DNA of 6,288 bases from an uncultured bacterium (GTDB lineage: Bacteria; Bacteroidota; Bacteroidia; Sphingobacteriales; Sphingobacteriaceae): the NCBI GenBank assembly GCA_903958995.1, contig CAJBVG010000121.1, positions 1 to 6,288 of the forward strand. Direction: 5' to 3'. Of this stretch, positions 1 through 6,229 are shown one piece after another; position 1 is the first letter of the stretch, and each line of letters begins with the position of its first letter. The notes beneath the pieces were generated by a model that saw only the letters and a list, made by a program, of their open reading frames with translations, was not told where the DNA came from and did not search any database. The position numbers and the translations under genes are program-made.

Positions 1-2145
1 ATTTTAGGTAGAACACCGAATTTCACTGAGCTAAGTATTTTCTCTGTGATGTGGAGTGAACATTGCTCTTACAAAAACTCAATCGTTTGGTTAAAAACAT
101 TACCAAAAGATGGGCCTCGTATGTTAGCGAAAGCTGGTGAAGAAAATGCCGGTTTAGTAGACATTGGTGATGGTATCGCTTGTGCATTTAAAATTGAATC
201 GCATAATCACCCTTCTGCATTAGAGCCTTATCAAGGTGCTGCAACTGGTGTTGGTGGTATCAATCGTGATATTTTCACGATGGGTGCTCGTCCGATTGCT
301 CAATTAAACTCCCTACGTTTTGGTGATATTAACCAAGAACGTACTAAATGGTTAATCAAAGGGGTAGTTAAAGGTATTGGAGATTATGGTAATGCATTTG
401 GTATTCCTACCGTTGGTGGCGAAGTGTTTTTCGATGAGTGTTACAATATCAATCCTTTGGTAAATGCCATGTCGGCTGGTATTATTAATGTTGGCGAAAT
501 GATTTCAGCAACCTCTTATGGTGTTGGAAACCCAGTATACATTGTGGGTTCAGCAACAGGTAAAGATGGAATTCATGGTGCAGCATTTGCATCTAAAGAT
601 ATTACTGAAGATTCGGTAAATGATTTACCTGCAGTTCAAGTAGGAGATCCTTTCCAAGAGAAATTATTATTAGAAGCTACTTTAGAAGTAATAAAAACTG
701 GTGCCGTAATTGGTATGCAGGATATGGGTGCAGCAGGTATTATCTGCTCTAACTCAGAAATGTCGGCTAAAGGGGAGCATGGTATGGTTATCTACTTAGA
801 TAAAGTACCAACTCGTCAAGCACACATGAAACCTTACGAAATCCTTTTATCAGAATCTCAAGAGCGTATGCTTATTGTGGTTGAAAAAGGTAAAGAAAAA
901 GAAGTAGAGGCGGTATTCGAGAAGTGGGACTTAAATTGCGCAATTATTGGAGAAGTAACCGATACAAAACGTTTGCATTACTACATGGATGGCGTATTAG
1001 TTGCCGATGTGCCTGCAGATGATCTAGTATTAGGTGGTGGTGCCCCAGTTTACCATAGAGAATACAAGGAGCCGGCTTACTTTTCAGAAAATAAGAAATT
1101 TACAATTGATTCTATTGCAGAGCCTGCCGATTTAAAAGCAGTTGCTCTATTCTTAGTTAATCATCCAAATATTGCTTCAAAGCGTTGGGTAATCAACCAA
1201 TATGATTCGATGGTAGGCACGGCAAACATGTCGACTAATGCTCCGTCTGACTCTGCAGTTGTTAATATTAAAGGAACAGATAAGGCAATTAACTTAACAG
1301 TTGATTGTAATGCAAGATATGTATATGCCGATCCTGAAGTGGGTTGTGCTATCGCTGTTGCAGAAGCTGCTCGTAACATTACATGCACAGGTGGTGAGCC
1401 TGTTGCCATTACAAATTGCTTAAACTTTGGTAACCCTTACAACCCTGAAGTGTACTGGCAATTTGTTAGTGCCATTAAAGGTATGAGTGCTGCATGTACA
1501 AAATTCGAAACCCCAGTAACAGGTGGTAACGTTAGTTTTTACAACCAATCATCGGATGAGGGCCCTGTTTTCCCTACACCAACAATTGGTATGTTAGGGG
1601 TAATGGACTCAAAAGAATTCCGTACAACCTTAGATTTTAAAAATGTTGGCGATTCTATCTTCTTAATTGGTGAATCGAAAAATGATATTTGCTCATCAGA
1701 ATATTTAACATCATTCCATGGTGTTAAGTCGTCTCCAGCTCCATTCTTTGATTTAGACAAAGAATACGATACTCACCAAGTCATAAAAGGCTTAATTCAT
1801 AATAAACTCATCCAGTCGGCACATGATGTGTCTGATGGTGGTTTGTTCATCACTTTATTAGAGTCGGCAATGCCAAATCATTTTGGGTTTGCCATTGAAT
1901 CGGATGACTCGGTTCGTAAAGATGCCTTCTTATTTGGAGAAGCTCAAGGTCGAATAGTCGTTTCAGTAGCGAAAGAACAACATGAATCTTTTATTGAGTA
2001 CATGTCACTTAACGAAATAGAATACAACAACTTAGGTGAGGTTACCTCATCCGAAATTAAGGTTGATGATGAGTCTTTTGAGAACGTCGATACCTATACT
2101 TATCGTTATGAGCATGCATTAGAAGAGATTATTGAAATGCAATAA
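1..2145 (+). CDS. purL: Phosphoribosylformylglycinamidine synthase subunit PurL, small type (5' end missing)
   Basis: FGAM synthase catalyses the fourth step of purine synthesis: FGAR, ATP and glutamine-derived ammonia give FGAM, in the cytoplasm. The frame is open from base 1 and ends in TAA, giving 714 residues. Compared from memory with the B. subtilis protein of about 740 residues, some 33 N-terminal residues lie outside the window. Codon 16 (GTG, base 46) is the valine of the conserved SVMWSEHCSYKNS block, not a start. Visible motifs by window residue: SEHCSYK with the probable catalytic His21, KIESHNHPS at 64-72, DMGAAG from 241, SESQERM 284-290, DCNARY from 435, TGGNVSFYN 507-515 and SAHDVSDGG 606-614, which mark the two pseudo-repeated AIRS-like ATP-binding halves. 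No glutaminase domain follows, so this is the short type that works with separate PurQ and PurS. It leads a close-packed plus-strand run. Identification is very secure; no frameshift or missing motif was seen. Confidence 0.98.
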   Translation: MLGRTPNFTELSIFSVMWSEHCSYKNSIVWLKTLPKDGPRMLAKAGEENAGLVDIGDGIACAFKIESHNHPSALEPYQGAATGVGGINRDIFTMGARPIAQLNSLRFGDINQERTKWLIKGVVKGIGDYGNAFGIPTVGGEVFFDECYNINPLVNAMSAGIINVGEMISATSYGVGNPVYIVGSATGKDGIHGAAFASKDITEDSVNDLPAVQVGDPFQEKLLLEATLEVIKTGAVIGMQDMGAAGIICSNSEMSAKGEHGMVIYLDKVPTRQAHMKPYEILLSESQERMLIVVEKGKEKEVEAVFEKWDLNCAIIGEVTDTKRLHYYMDGVLVADVPADDLVLGGGAPVYHREYKEPAYFSENKKFTIDSIAEPADLKAVALFLVNHPNIASKRWVINQYDSMVGTANMSTNAPSDSAVVNIKGTDKAINLTVDCNARYVYADPEVGCAIAVAEAARNITCTGGEPVAITNCLNFGNPYNPEVYWQFVSAIKGMSAACTKFETPVTGGNVSFYNQSSDEGPVFPTPTIGMLGVMDSKEFRTTLDFKNVGDSIFLIGESKNDICSSEYLTSFHGVKSSPAPFFDLDKEYDTHQVIKGLIHNKLIQSAHDVSDGGLFITLLESAMPNHFGFAIESDDSVRKDAFLFGEAQGRIVVSVAKEQHESFIEYMSLNEIEYNNLGEVTSSEIKVDDESFENVDTYTYRYEHALEEIIEMQ

Positions 2146-2147
2146 TT

Positions 2148-2861
2148 TTGGGAAACAAAGCATTTCATTTCAAGCAATTTAAAGTAGAACAAGATCGGTG
2201 TGCGATGAAAATCGGCACCGATGCTGTTTTAATGGGAGCCTTACTTCCCCTAGATTCCAAACGTATGGAGGCTCTAGAAATAGGATCGGGAACTGGTGTT
2301 ATTTCCTTAATGCTTTGCCAACGAAATCCTAAACTCAATATTATGAGCCTAGAAATAGATGCAGAAGCTCAAGAACAATGCGTACATAATTTCGAGAAAT
2401 CTCCTTGGAAAGAGCAATTACAGAGTATTCATGCTGATTTTTTAAGCTTTGAAACCGAACAGAAATTCGATTTAATCTTTAGTAATCCACCATTTTTCAG
2501 CAAATCCTTACTTTCTGATTCAGAAAAGCGAAACATTGCACGTCATATCGATGCTGATGTTTTTGAGCAATGGGTATTAAAAGCGTATGAATTACTTAAC
2601 GAGAATGGGATATTAGCATTTGTAATCCCTTCAGAAAGTGTTGACTTAATATCAAATACATTAGAGGGCAAGATGATTCTAGAGTCGAATACCTTTATCC
2701 GTTCATTCCCAGAAACCGAAGTAATCCGAAATATTGTGGCCTTTAGGAAGAGCGATAAATTGGGAAGCTTTGGGATTAAGTCATTAAGTATTTACTCAAG
2801 TAAGGATGTATATTCGCCTGAATATGAACACGCACTGAAACATTACCTAACCATTTTTTAA
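2148..2861 (+). CDS. trmN6: tRNA1(Val) (adenine(37)-N6)-methyltransferase, TrmN6/YfiC family
   Basis: This is a class I SAM-dependent methyltransferase of 237 residues. Family members methylate N6 of adenine 37, next to the anticodon of tRNA-Val. The N-terminal block FHFKQFKVEQDRCAMKIGTDAVLMGA (residues 6-31) is typical of the family. The SAM-binding motif I, EIGSGTGVISL, is at 44-54, an acidic motif II end, LEID, at 68-71, and the N6-adenine catalytic motif NPPF at 113-116 within DLIFSNPPFF. The start is taken as TTG, 2 bases after the purL stop: the frame is closed by TGA at 2133-2135, no ATG precedes the conserved N-terminus, and TTG gives the expected length. No Shine-Dalgarno sequence is seen, so translational coupling to purL is likely. 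The stop TAA shares its last base with the next ATG. The family is secure; the exact tRNA target is inferred from the family. Confidence 0.9.
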   Translation: MGNKAFHFKQFKVEQDRCAMKIGTDAVLMGALLPLDSKRMEALEIGSGTGVISLMLCQRNPKLNIMSLEIDAEAQEQCVHNFEKSPWKEQLQSIHADFLSFETEQKFDLIFSNPPFFSKSLLSDSEKRNIARHIDADVFEQWVLKAYELLNENGILAFVIPSESVDLISNTLEGKMILESNTFIRSFPETEVIRNIVAFRKSDKLGSFGIKSLSIYSSKDVYSPEYEHALKHYLTIF

Positions 2862-3373
2862 TGATAAAGATAGGCTTACTCTCCGATACACATTCACATT
2901 TCCCCGACGAAGTTTACAAGTACTTTGCTGAGGTTGATGAGATATGGCATGCTGGAGATGTGGGTAATATGGAGGTCATAGAAAAGTTGAAAGCCTTTAA
3001 ACCGCTTCGTGCAGTGTATGGGAATATCGATGGGCAAGAGATGCGTAAGAAGTATCCTTTAGATGTTACGATTGAATTAGAAGGCCTAAGGATATGGATG
3101 ACACATATTGGAGGTTATCCGGGTAAATATGCCGATCGTATCCGTAAAAGTTTAGAAATCACTCGACCCGGATTATTTATTTCAGGACATTCACATATTC
3201 TTAAGGTTATTCCTGATAAAAAATTAAATTTGTTACACTTGAATCCTGGATCAGCGGGGAAAGAAGGATTTCATCAGGTAAGAACCATGATGAGATTTGC
3301 CATTGAAGCTGGTAAGATAAAAGATTTAGAGGTGATAGAGTTAGGACCAAGAGCAATACAAACAAAACTATAA
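2861..3373 (+). CDS. YfcE/MJ0936-type metallophosphoesterase
   Basis: This is a small calcineurin-like phosphoesterase of 170 residues, a complete single domain. The full set of metal-binding motifs is present in order: SDTH (D9, H11), GD (D33), GN (N55, in YGNID), a histidine in THIGG (H82), GHSH (H110, H112) and the family's NPGS at 128-131. Family members are manganese-dependent cytoplasmic phosphodiesterases active on artificial substrates such as bis-p-nitrophenyl phosphate; the natural substrate is generally unknown, and nothing here reveals it. The ATG overlaps the previous stop by one base (TAATG), which indicates translational coupling to the methyltransferase gene. The C-terminal residues after about 140 form a short strand-rich tail of normal length for the family. 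The family call is very secure; a specific function is not offered. Confidence 0.93.
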   Translation: MIKIGLLSDTHSHFPDEVYKYFAEVDEIWHAGDVGNMEVIEKLKAFKPLRAVYGNIDGQEMRKKYPLDVTIELEGLRIWMTHIGGYPGKYADRIRKSLEITRPGLFISGHSHILKVIPDKKLNLLHLNPGSAGKEGFHQVRTMMRFAIEAGKIKDLEVIELGPRAIQTKL

Positions 3374-3391
3374 GCAAACACTATAAGCAAA
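3367..3391 (+). repeat. Tandem 12-bp direct repeat, 13-bp period, over a stop codon
   Basis: ACTATAAGCAAA occurs at 3367-3378 and again, without mismatch, at 3380-3391, separated by one C. The first copy contains the phosphoesterase stop codon (TAA, 3371-3373). The second fills most of the 23-base gap before fbp. It looks like a replication-slippage duplication. I see no promoter or ribosome binding site in the gap, so its effect, if any, would be on the spacing between the two genes. Confidence 0.85.
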
Positions 3392-3396
3392 TTAAC

Positions 3397-4419
3397 ATGT
3401 CACAAGTAATCACACTAGGCCAATTTATTATTGAGAAGCAGGCCGATTTCCCTTTCGCAAAGGGAGGTTTCTCCAGATTAATTAGGGATTTAGCCATTGC
3501 CGCAAAAATTATTAACCGCGAGGTAAATAAAGCAGGTTTGGTAAATATTTTAGGAGAAACAGGCGACACCAATATTCAAGGTGAGCAAGTAAAGAAATTA
3601 GATGTATTCGCAAACGATCAATGTATTGCTGCCTTAAAAGCAGGAGGTGAGTGTTGCATGATTGTTTCTGAAGAGAACGATGATGTAATTCCAATTAACT
3701 CTACGATTTCACAAGAAGCGAAATACATTGTATGTATCGACCCATTAGATGGTTCATCTAATATTGATGTAAACGTATCGGTGGGAACTATTTTCGCTAT
3801 CTATAGAAGATTAAGTGAGAACGGCGTATGCACATCAGAAGAAGCTTTACAATCGGGTAGAGAAATGGTCGCAGCAGGTTATGTTATTTATGGTTCATCT
3901 ACCATGTTTGTATATTCAACAGGTAAAGGTGTTAATGGATTTACATTAGATCCTACCATTGGTGAATTCTGTTTATCACATCCGAATATGCAAATTCCTG
4001 AGAATGGAAAAATGTATTCTATCAACGAAGGAAACTATATTCACTTCCCAGATGGAGTAAAAAAATATTTAAAATATTGTCAAGAGATTGATGACGCTAC
4101 GAAACGTCCGTATACATCACGTTATATTGGATCGATGGTTGCCGATTTTCATAGAAACTTATTGAAAGGTGGAATCTTTATTTATCCATCTTCTTACGGT
4201 GCACCAAGCGGTAAACTTCGTTTAATTTACGAATGCAACCCAATGTCGTACTTAATTGAACAAGCAGGTGGTAAATCAAGTGATGGATTAAATAGAATAT
4301 TGGATTTACCAGTAAACGATTTACATCAACGTACACCAATATTTATTGGTTCTAAGAAAATGGTAGAGAAAGCAGAAGAGTTTATGGCTGCACACTCAGC
4401 TGTTGAAAAGTTGGTCTGA
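3397..4419 (+). CDS. fbp: Fructose-1,6-bisphosphatase, class I
   Basis: This 340-residue enzyme hydrolyses fructose 1,6-bisphosphate to fructose 6-phosphate, the committed step of gluconeogenesis, in the cytoplasm. Class I signatures are all visible: GETGDTN (53-59), the metal-binding SEEND (91-95) and DPLDGSSNID (115-124), SINEGN (208-213), RYIGSMVADFHR (242-253), GGIFIYPSS (258-266) and the substrate-binding stretch KLRLIYECNP, followed by MSYLIEQAGG (273-292). Length is normal for the bacterial form. The ATG gives the expected N-terminus (MSQVITLGQF). It lies 23 bases after the phosphoesterase gene, in an A-rich context without a Shine-Dalgarno sequence, and probably belongs to the same transcript; no internal promoter of the TAnnTTTG type was seen just upstream. 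Its last eight codons overlap rnhA on the other strand. Regulation by AMP or other effectors is known in the class but cannot be judged here. Confidence 0.98.
   Translation: MSQVITLGQFIIEKQADFPFAKGGFSRLIRDLAIAAKIINREVNKAGLVNILGETGDTNIQGEQVKKLDVFANDQCIAALKAGGECCMIVSEENDDVIPINSTISQEAKYIVCIDPLDGSSNIDVNVSVGTIFAIYRRLSENGVCTSEEALQSGREMVAAGYVIYGSSTMFVYSTGKGVNGFTLDPTIGEFCLSHPNMQIPENGKMYSINEGNYIHFPDGVKKYLKYCQEIDDATKRPYTSRYIGSMVADFHRNLLKGGIFIYPSSYGAPSGKLRLIYECNPMSYLIEQAGGKSSDGLNRILDLPVNDLHQRTPIFIGSKKMVEKAEEFMAAHSAVEKLV
3449..3465 (+). other. Short perfect hairpin inside the fbp 5' coding region
   Basis: TCCCTTT (3449-3455), a CGC triloop (3456-3458) and AAAGGGA (3459-3465) form a perfect 7-bp inverted repeat over fbp codons 18-23 (protein FPFAKG). 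It lies about 50 bases after the start codon. It is not followed by a T run, so it is not a classical terminator. It may be a coincidence of codon choice or a weak mRNA structure near the start of translation. Confidence 0.4.
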
Positions 4420-4872
4420 GTTTTTCTCGTCCTCATACACTTGGTCAATCAATAACACTTTATTTTCGGAGGCTGCGACTGCTAATTGGTCGCAGCGTTC
4501 GTTTTCAACGTGACCATTGTGTCCCTTTATCCATTGGAATTTCACTTGATGTTGACGATAAATATTCACAAAGCGAATCCATAAGTCTTTATTCTTTTTT
4601 CCTTTAAATCCGATACGAATCCAGTTCCATAGCCAACCTTTATCTACGGCTTCTGTAACGTATTTTGAATCGGAAACCACAAGCACATTAGAACCCTTAG
4701 TCTTTATTTCTTCTAGGCCTTTAATTACGGCTAGCAGTTCCATTCTATTGTTAGTGGTTAAGCGGAAGCCTTCCGATAATTCCTTGTAATGCGGACCCGA
4801 TTTTAACACCACTCCGTATCCACCATTGCCAGGATTTCCCTTAGCTGCACCATCGGTATATAAATGAATCAT
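4396..4872 (-). CDS. rnhA: Ribonuclease HI
   Basis: RNase HI cuts the RNA strand of RNA-DNA hybrids, removing R-loops and primer remnants in the cytoplasm. The 158-residue protein matches the usual length (155 in E. coli). The metal-binding catalytic carboxylates are all present: D7 in YTDGAA, E45 in NNRMEL, D68 in VSDSKY and D128 in NERCDQLA. The mobile-loop histidine is H118 in KGHNGH, and the substrate-binding basic protrusion is seen around 79-95 (GWLWNWIRIGFKGKKNK). No N-terminal hybrid-binding domain is attached. The ATG lies 4 bases after the stop of the membrane glycosyltransferase gene and is preceded by a strong AAGGAG, so the two genes are probably co-transcribed. The 3' end overlaps fbp by 24 bases in the convergent orientation, so its last seven residues (152-158, SDQLFNS) come from the shared stretch. 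The identification is very secure. Confidence 0.97.
   Translation of the reverse strand: MIHLYTDGAAKGNPGNGGYGVVLKSGPHYKELSEGFRLTTNNRMELLAVIKGLEEIKTKGSNVLVVSDSKYVTEAVDKGWLWNWIRIGFKGKKNKDLWIRFVNIYRQHQVKFQWIKGHNGHVENERCDQLAVAASENKVLLIDQVYEDEKNSDQLFNS
4472..4506 (+). terminator. Candidate rho-independent terminator for fbp, inside rnhA
   Basis: GCTGCGAC (4472-4479) and GTCGCAGC (4489-4496) form a perfect 8-bp GC-rich stem with a 9-base loop, followed on the plus strand by a T-rich tail (GTTCGTTTTC, 4497-4506). The stem starts 53 bases after the fbp stop. In the minus direction the stem is followed by CTCCGAAAATAAAG, with no T run, so the structure fits termination of the plus-strand operon only. 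The stem also encodes rnhA codons for RCD and VAA, including the active-site Asp128. The T tract is interrupted, so this is a candidate only. Confidence 0.5.
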
Positions 4873-4876
4873 AATA

Positions 4877-6127
4877 TTACTCCTTCAAAAATTTTCTAAT
4901 TCGGTTAACATACAGTACCCACATCACCGTAGTTAATAATGCGAAGATGCGTGAAATTTCAAACAACCATTGCACTTTAATAAATTTTTGTTCACCCCAA
5001 GCCCATACTAAATTCATACTGTGTAAGAGTACAATGATTAAAAAATAGGGCCATTCTCGTTTATCAAATGAAGTTAAGTAAGCACTAAAAATAAACATCG
5101 GGAATAAATACCGCTCATGCATTTCTGGTAAAAGCATAAAGTAGGTAAAGCAAAAAAGAGATAGTAAAGCAATGACTTTAGGCTTAGATGGGTAATGCTT
5201 TTTGATGTTGAATAAAATCCAAGTAAATGCTATAGCGAATAAGAAGTATGCTAAAATTTTTCTACTAATAATTCCGAAAACAAGTACATCATTTGGAGGA
5301 AATTTCAATTGCATTTTCAATCCAAAATCTGCCCATAAAGTCCAATAAAAATTAAATGCATTTACACTAATAAAATTATATCGACCCGCAGCGGTTAAGT
5401 GCGGATTAATTGAATCCATTGGGTTTGGCGCACCTAAGAGAAATGGTAAATTGAGTAATATGAAAATAGAAAATAGTAAGAGAACAGAAAGTGATTTTTC
5501 TTTTAAGCTGTTTTTTGATATTAGAAAAAGTAATCCGAAAATGGGTAAGAACAATAAGGTTTGTGTTTTTAGGCAAAGGGAAATGCCTAGAATAATGGCA
5601 GTAGGATAGAGCTTGTTTTCTAAAATGTAATAGATACCTAGAAACATTAATATGCTGTAGAGTATATCGATTTGTCCCCAGCCGTAAGCATTCACAATAG
5701 TGGCTGGCGATAATAGCATTAGCGCAATAAAGATTTTGTTATTTGTTTTACGATAAAAGAAAAACAAGAACGAAAATTCAACGATAAGGTTAAAGAATTT
5801 CAAAAAGCTATCGAAAAACTGCGTATGCATATCCCATGAAAAGGCATCAAATAAATGAGCAATGGGAGTAATGACGTACAAATAAAGTGGAGGGTAGTCG
5901 CATTCAAAACGATCAACTTTGATGGAATAAATGTTTAAAAGTCCATGATGAACGATGCGATCTGCCCAATTTTCAAAAAAATCGAAATCTGAATTATGTC
6001 CATCTGAAATAAAAAATAGGATTCTTATCAAGATACAAACCGCTACAAACCACTTCCAAGTGTTTGGTTTATTGATGACTTGGCTAGGATAGGCTTCGAA
6101 ACGAAAGATGTTTTGAATAAAATTCAT
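4877..6127 (-). CDS. Multi-spanning membrane glycosyltransferase, Gpi18-like mannosyltransferase type (GT-C)
   Basis: The 416-residue protein is a polytopic inner-membrane protein with roughly eleven hydrophobic segments, the first near residues 25-41. It carries features of the Gpi18-like (COG5542) GT-C group: an acidic first periplasmic loop SDFDFFENWA (46-55), CDYPPLYLY (76-84), GWGQIDILYS (149-158), K187-T-Q189 after a membrane segment and MHERYLFP (336-343). GT-C enzymes transfer a sugar from a polyprenyl-phosphate donor on the outer face of the membrane. The donor, acceptor and product cannot be told from the sequence, and 'mannosyl' is a family label only. The start chosen is the ATG at 6127-6125; a TTG two codons upstream (6133-6131) is possible but lies in a promoter-like octamer. 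It heads a two-gene unit with rnhA, with no functional link apparent, and is divergent from tRNA-His. Many Phe, Ile and Leu codons make it more AT-rich than the plus-strand genes. Confidence 0.8.
   Translation of the reverse strand: MNFIQNIFRFEAYPSQVINKPNTWKWFVAVCILIRILFFISDGHNSDFDFFENWADRIVHHGLLNIYSIKVDRFECDYPPLYLYVITPIAHLFDAFSWDMHTQFFDSFLKFFNLIVEFSFLFFFYRKTNNKIFIALMLLSPATIVNAYGWGQIDILYSILMFLGIYYILENKLYPTAIILGISLCLKTQTLLFLPIFGLLFLISKNSLKEKSLSVLLLFSIFILLNLPFLLGAPNPMDSINPHLTAAGRYNFISVNAFNFYWTLWADFGLKMQLKFPPNDVLVFGIISRKILAYFLFAIAFTWILFNIKKHYPSKPKVIALLSLFCFTYFMLLPEMHERYLFPMFIFSAYLTSFDKREWPYFLIIVLLHSMNLVWAWGEQKFIKVQWLFEISRIFALLTTVMWVLYVNRIRKFLKE
4880..4885 (-). promoter_or_regulatory. Shine-Dalgarno site of rnhA
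   Basis: Read on the minus strand, AAGGAG lies 7 bases before the rnhA ATG. It is formed by the last two sense codons (AAG GAG, Lys-Glu) of the upstream glycosyltransferase gene, just before its TAA. It stands out because the plus-strand genes here show no such site, as is usual in Bacteroidota. Confidence 0.65.
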
Positions 6128-6130
6128 TCT

Positions 6131-6165
6131 CAAAAATAAGATAATTTCGGAGTATTAAATTTCAA
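6131..6165 (-). promoter_or_regulatory. Possible promoter of the glycosyltransferase-rnhA unit
   Basis: On the minus strand TATTTTTG (6138 to 6131) matches the Bacteroidota -7 consensus TAnnTTTG. A TTG at 6165-6163 lies 24 bases upstream, slightly farther than the usual spacing. The box ends only 3 bases before the ATG, so transcription would begin at or near the start codon and the mRNA would be leaderless or nearly so. In such AT-rich DNA a chance match is quite possible. Confidence 0.3.
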
Positions 6166-6169
6166 TTTT

Positions 6170-6201
6170 GTTGGGAATATTCAATCGGAATGCTATTTTT
6201 G
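6170..6201 (+). promoter_or_regulatory. Bacteroidota-type promoter of tRNA-His
   Basis: TATTTTTG at 6194-6201 fits the primary sigma factor -7 consensus TAnnTTTG. The -33 element is GTTG at 6170-6173, 20 bases upstream, or the overlapping TTTG at 6167-6170 with 23 bases. Transcription should begin around 6206-6208, leaving a leader of about 23 bases before the tRNA. The leader contains a weak 4-bp inverted repeat (ATCC-AAAA-GGAT, 6209-6220). Confidence 0.7.
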
Positions 6202-6229
6202 TACTCCCATCCAAAAGGATAGGTTACAC

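Noticed and set aside
46..48. GTG at the left edge as the start of purL
   Set aside because: It encodes the valine in the conserved SVMWSEHCSYKNS block; the frame is open to base 1 and a further N-terminal part of about 33 residues is expected outside the window.
1161..1760. Open frames of 73 and 82 codons on the minus strand inside purL
   Set aside because: They lie wholly antisense to conserved purL motifs, have no recognisable domain and no start signals.
3381..3694. Minus-strand open frames of 60 and 63 codons inside the 5' part of fbp
   Set aside because: They overlap a certain coding region, show low-complexity composition typical of shadow frames and match nothing I recognise.
4335..4350. 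ACCAAT-ATTT-ATTGGT inverted repeat in the 3' part of fbp, considered as a terminator for the minus-strand rnhA transcript
   Set aside because: The 6-bp stem is AT-rich and no T run follows in either direction; it is explained by the conserved TPIFIG coding stretch.
6131..6133. TTG as the start of the membrane glycosyltransferase (418 residues)
   Set aside because: An ATG lies two codons downstream, the extra residues add nothing conserved and the TTG is part of a promoter-like octamer.
6209..6220. ATCC-AAAA-GGAT in the tRNA-His leader as a regulatory hairpin
   Set aside because: Only 4 base pairs, followed by a mismatch; too weak to support a function.
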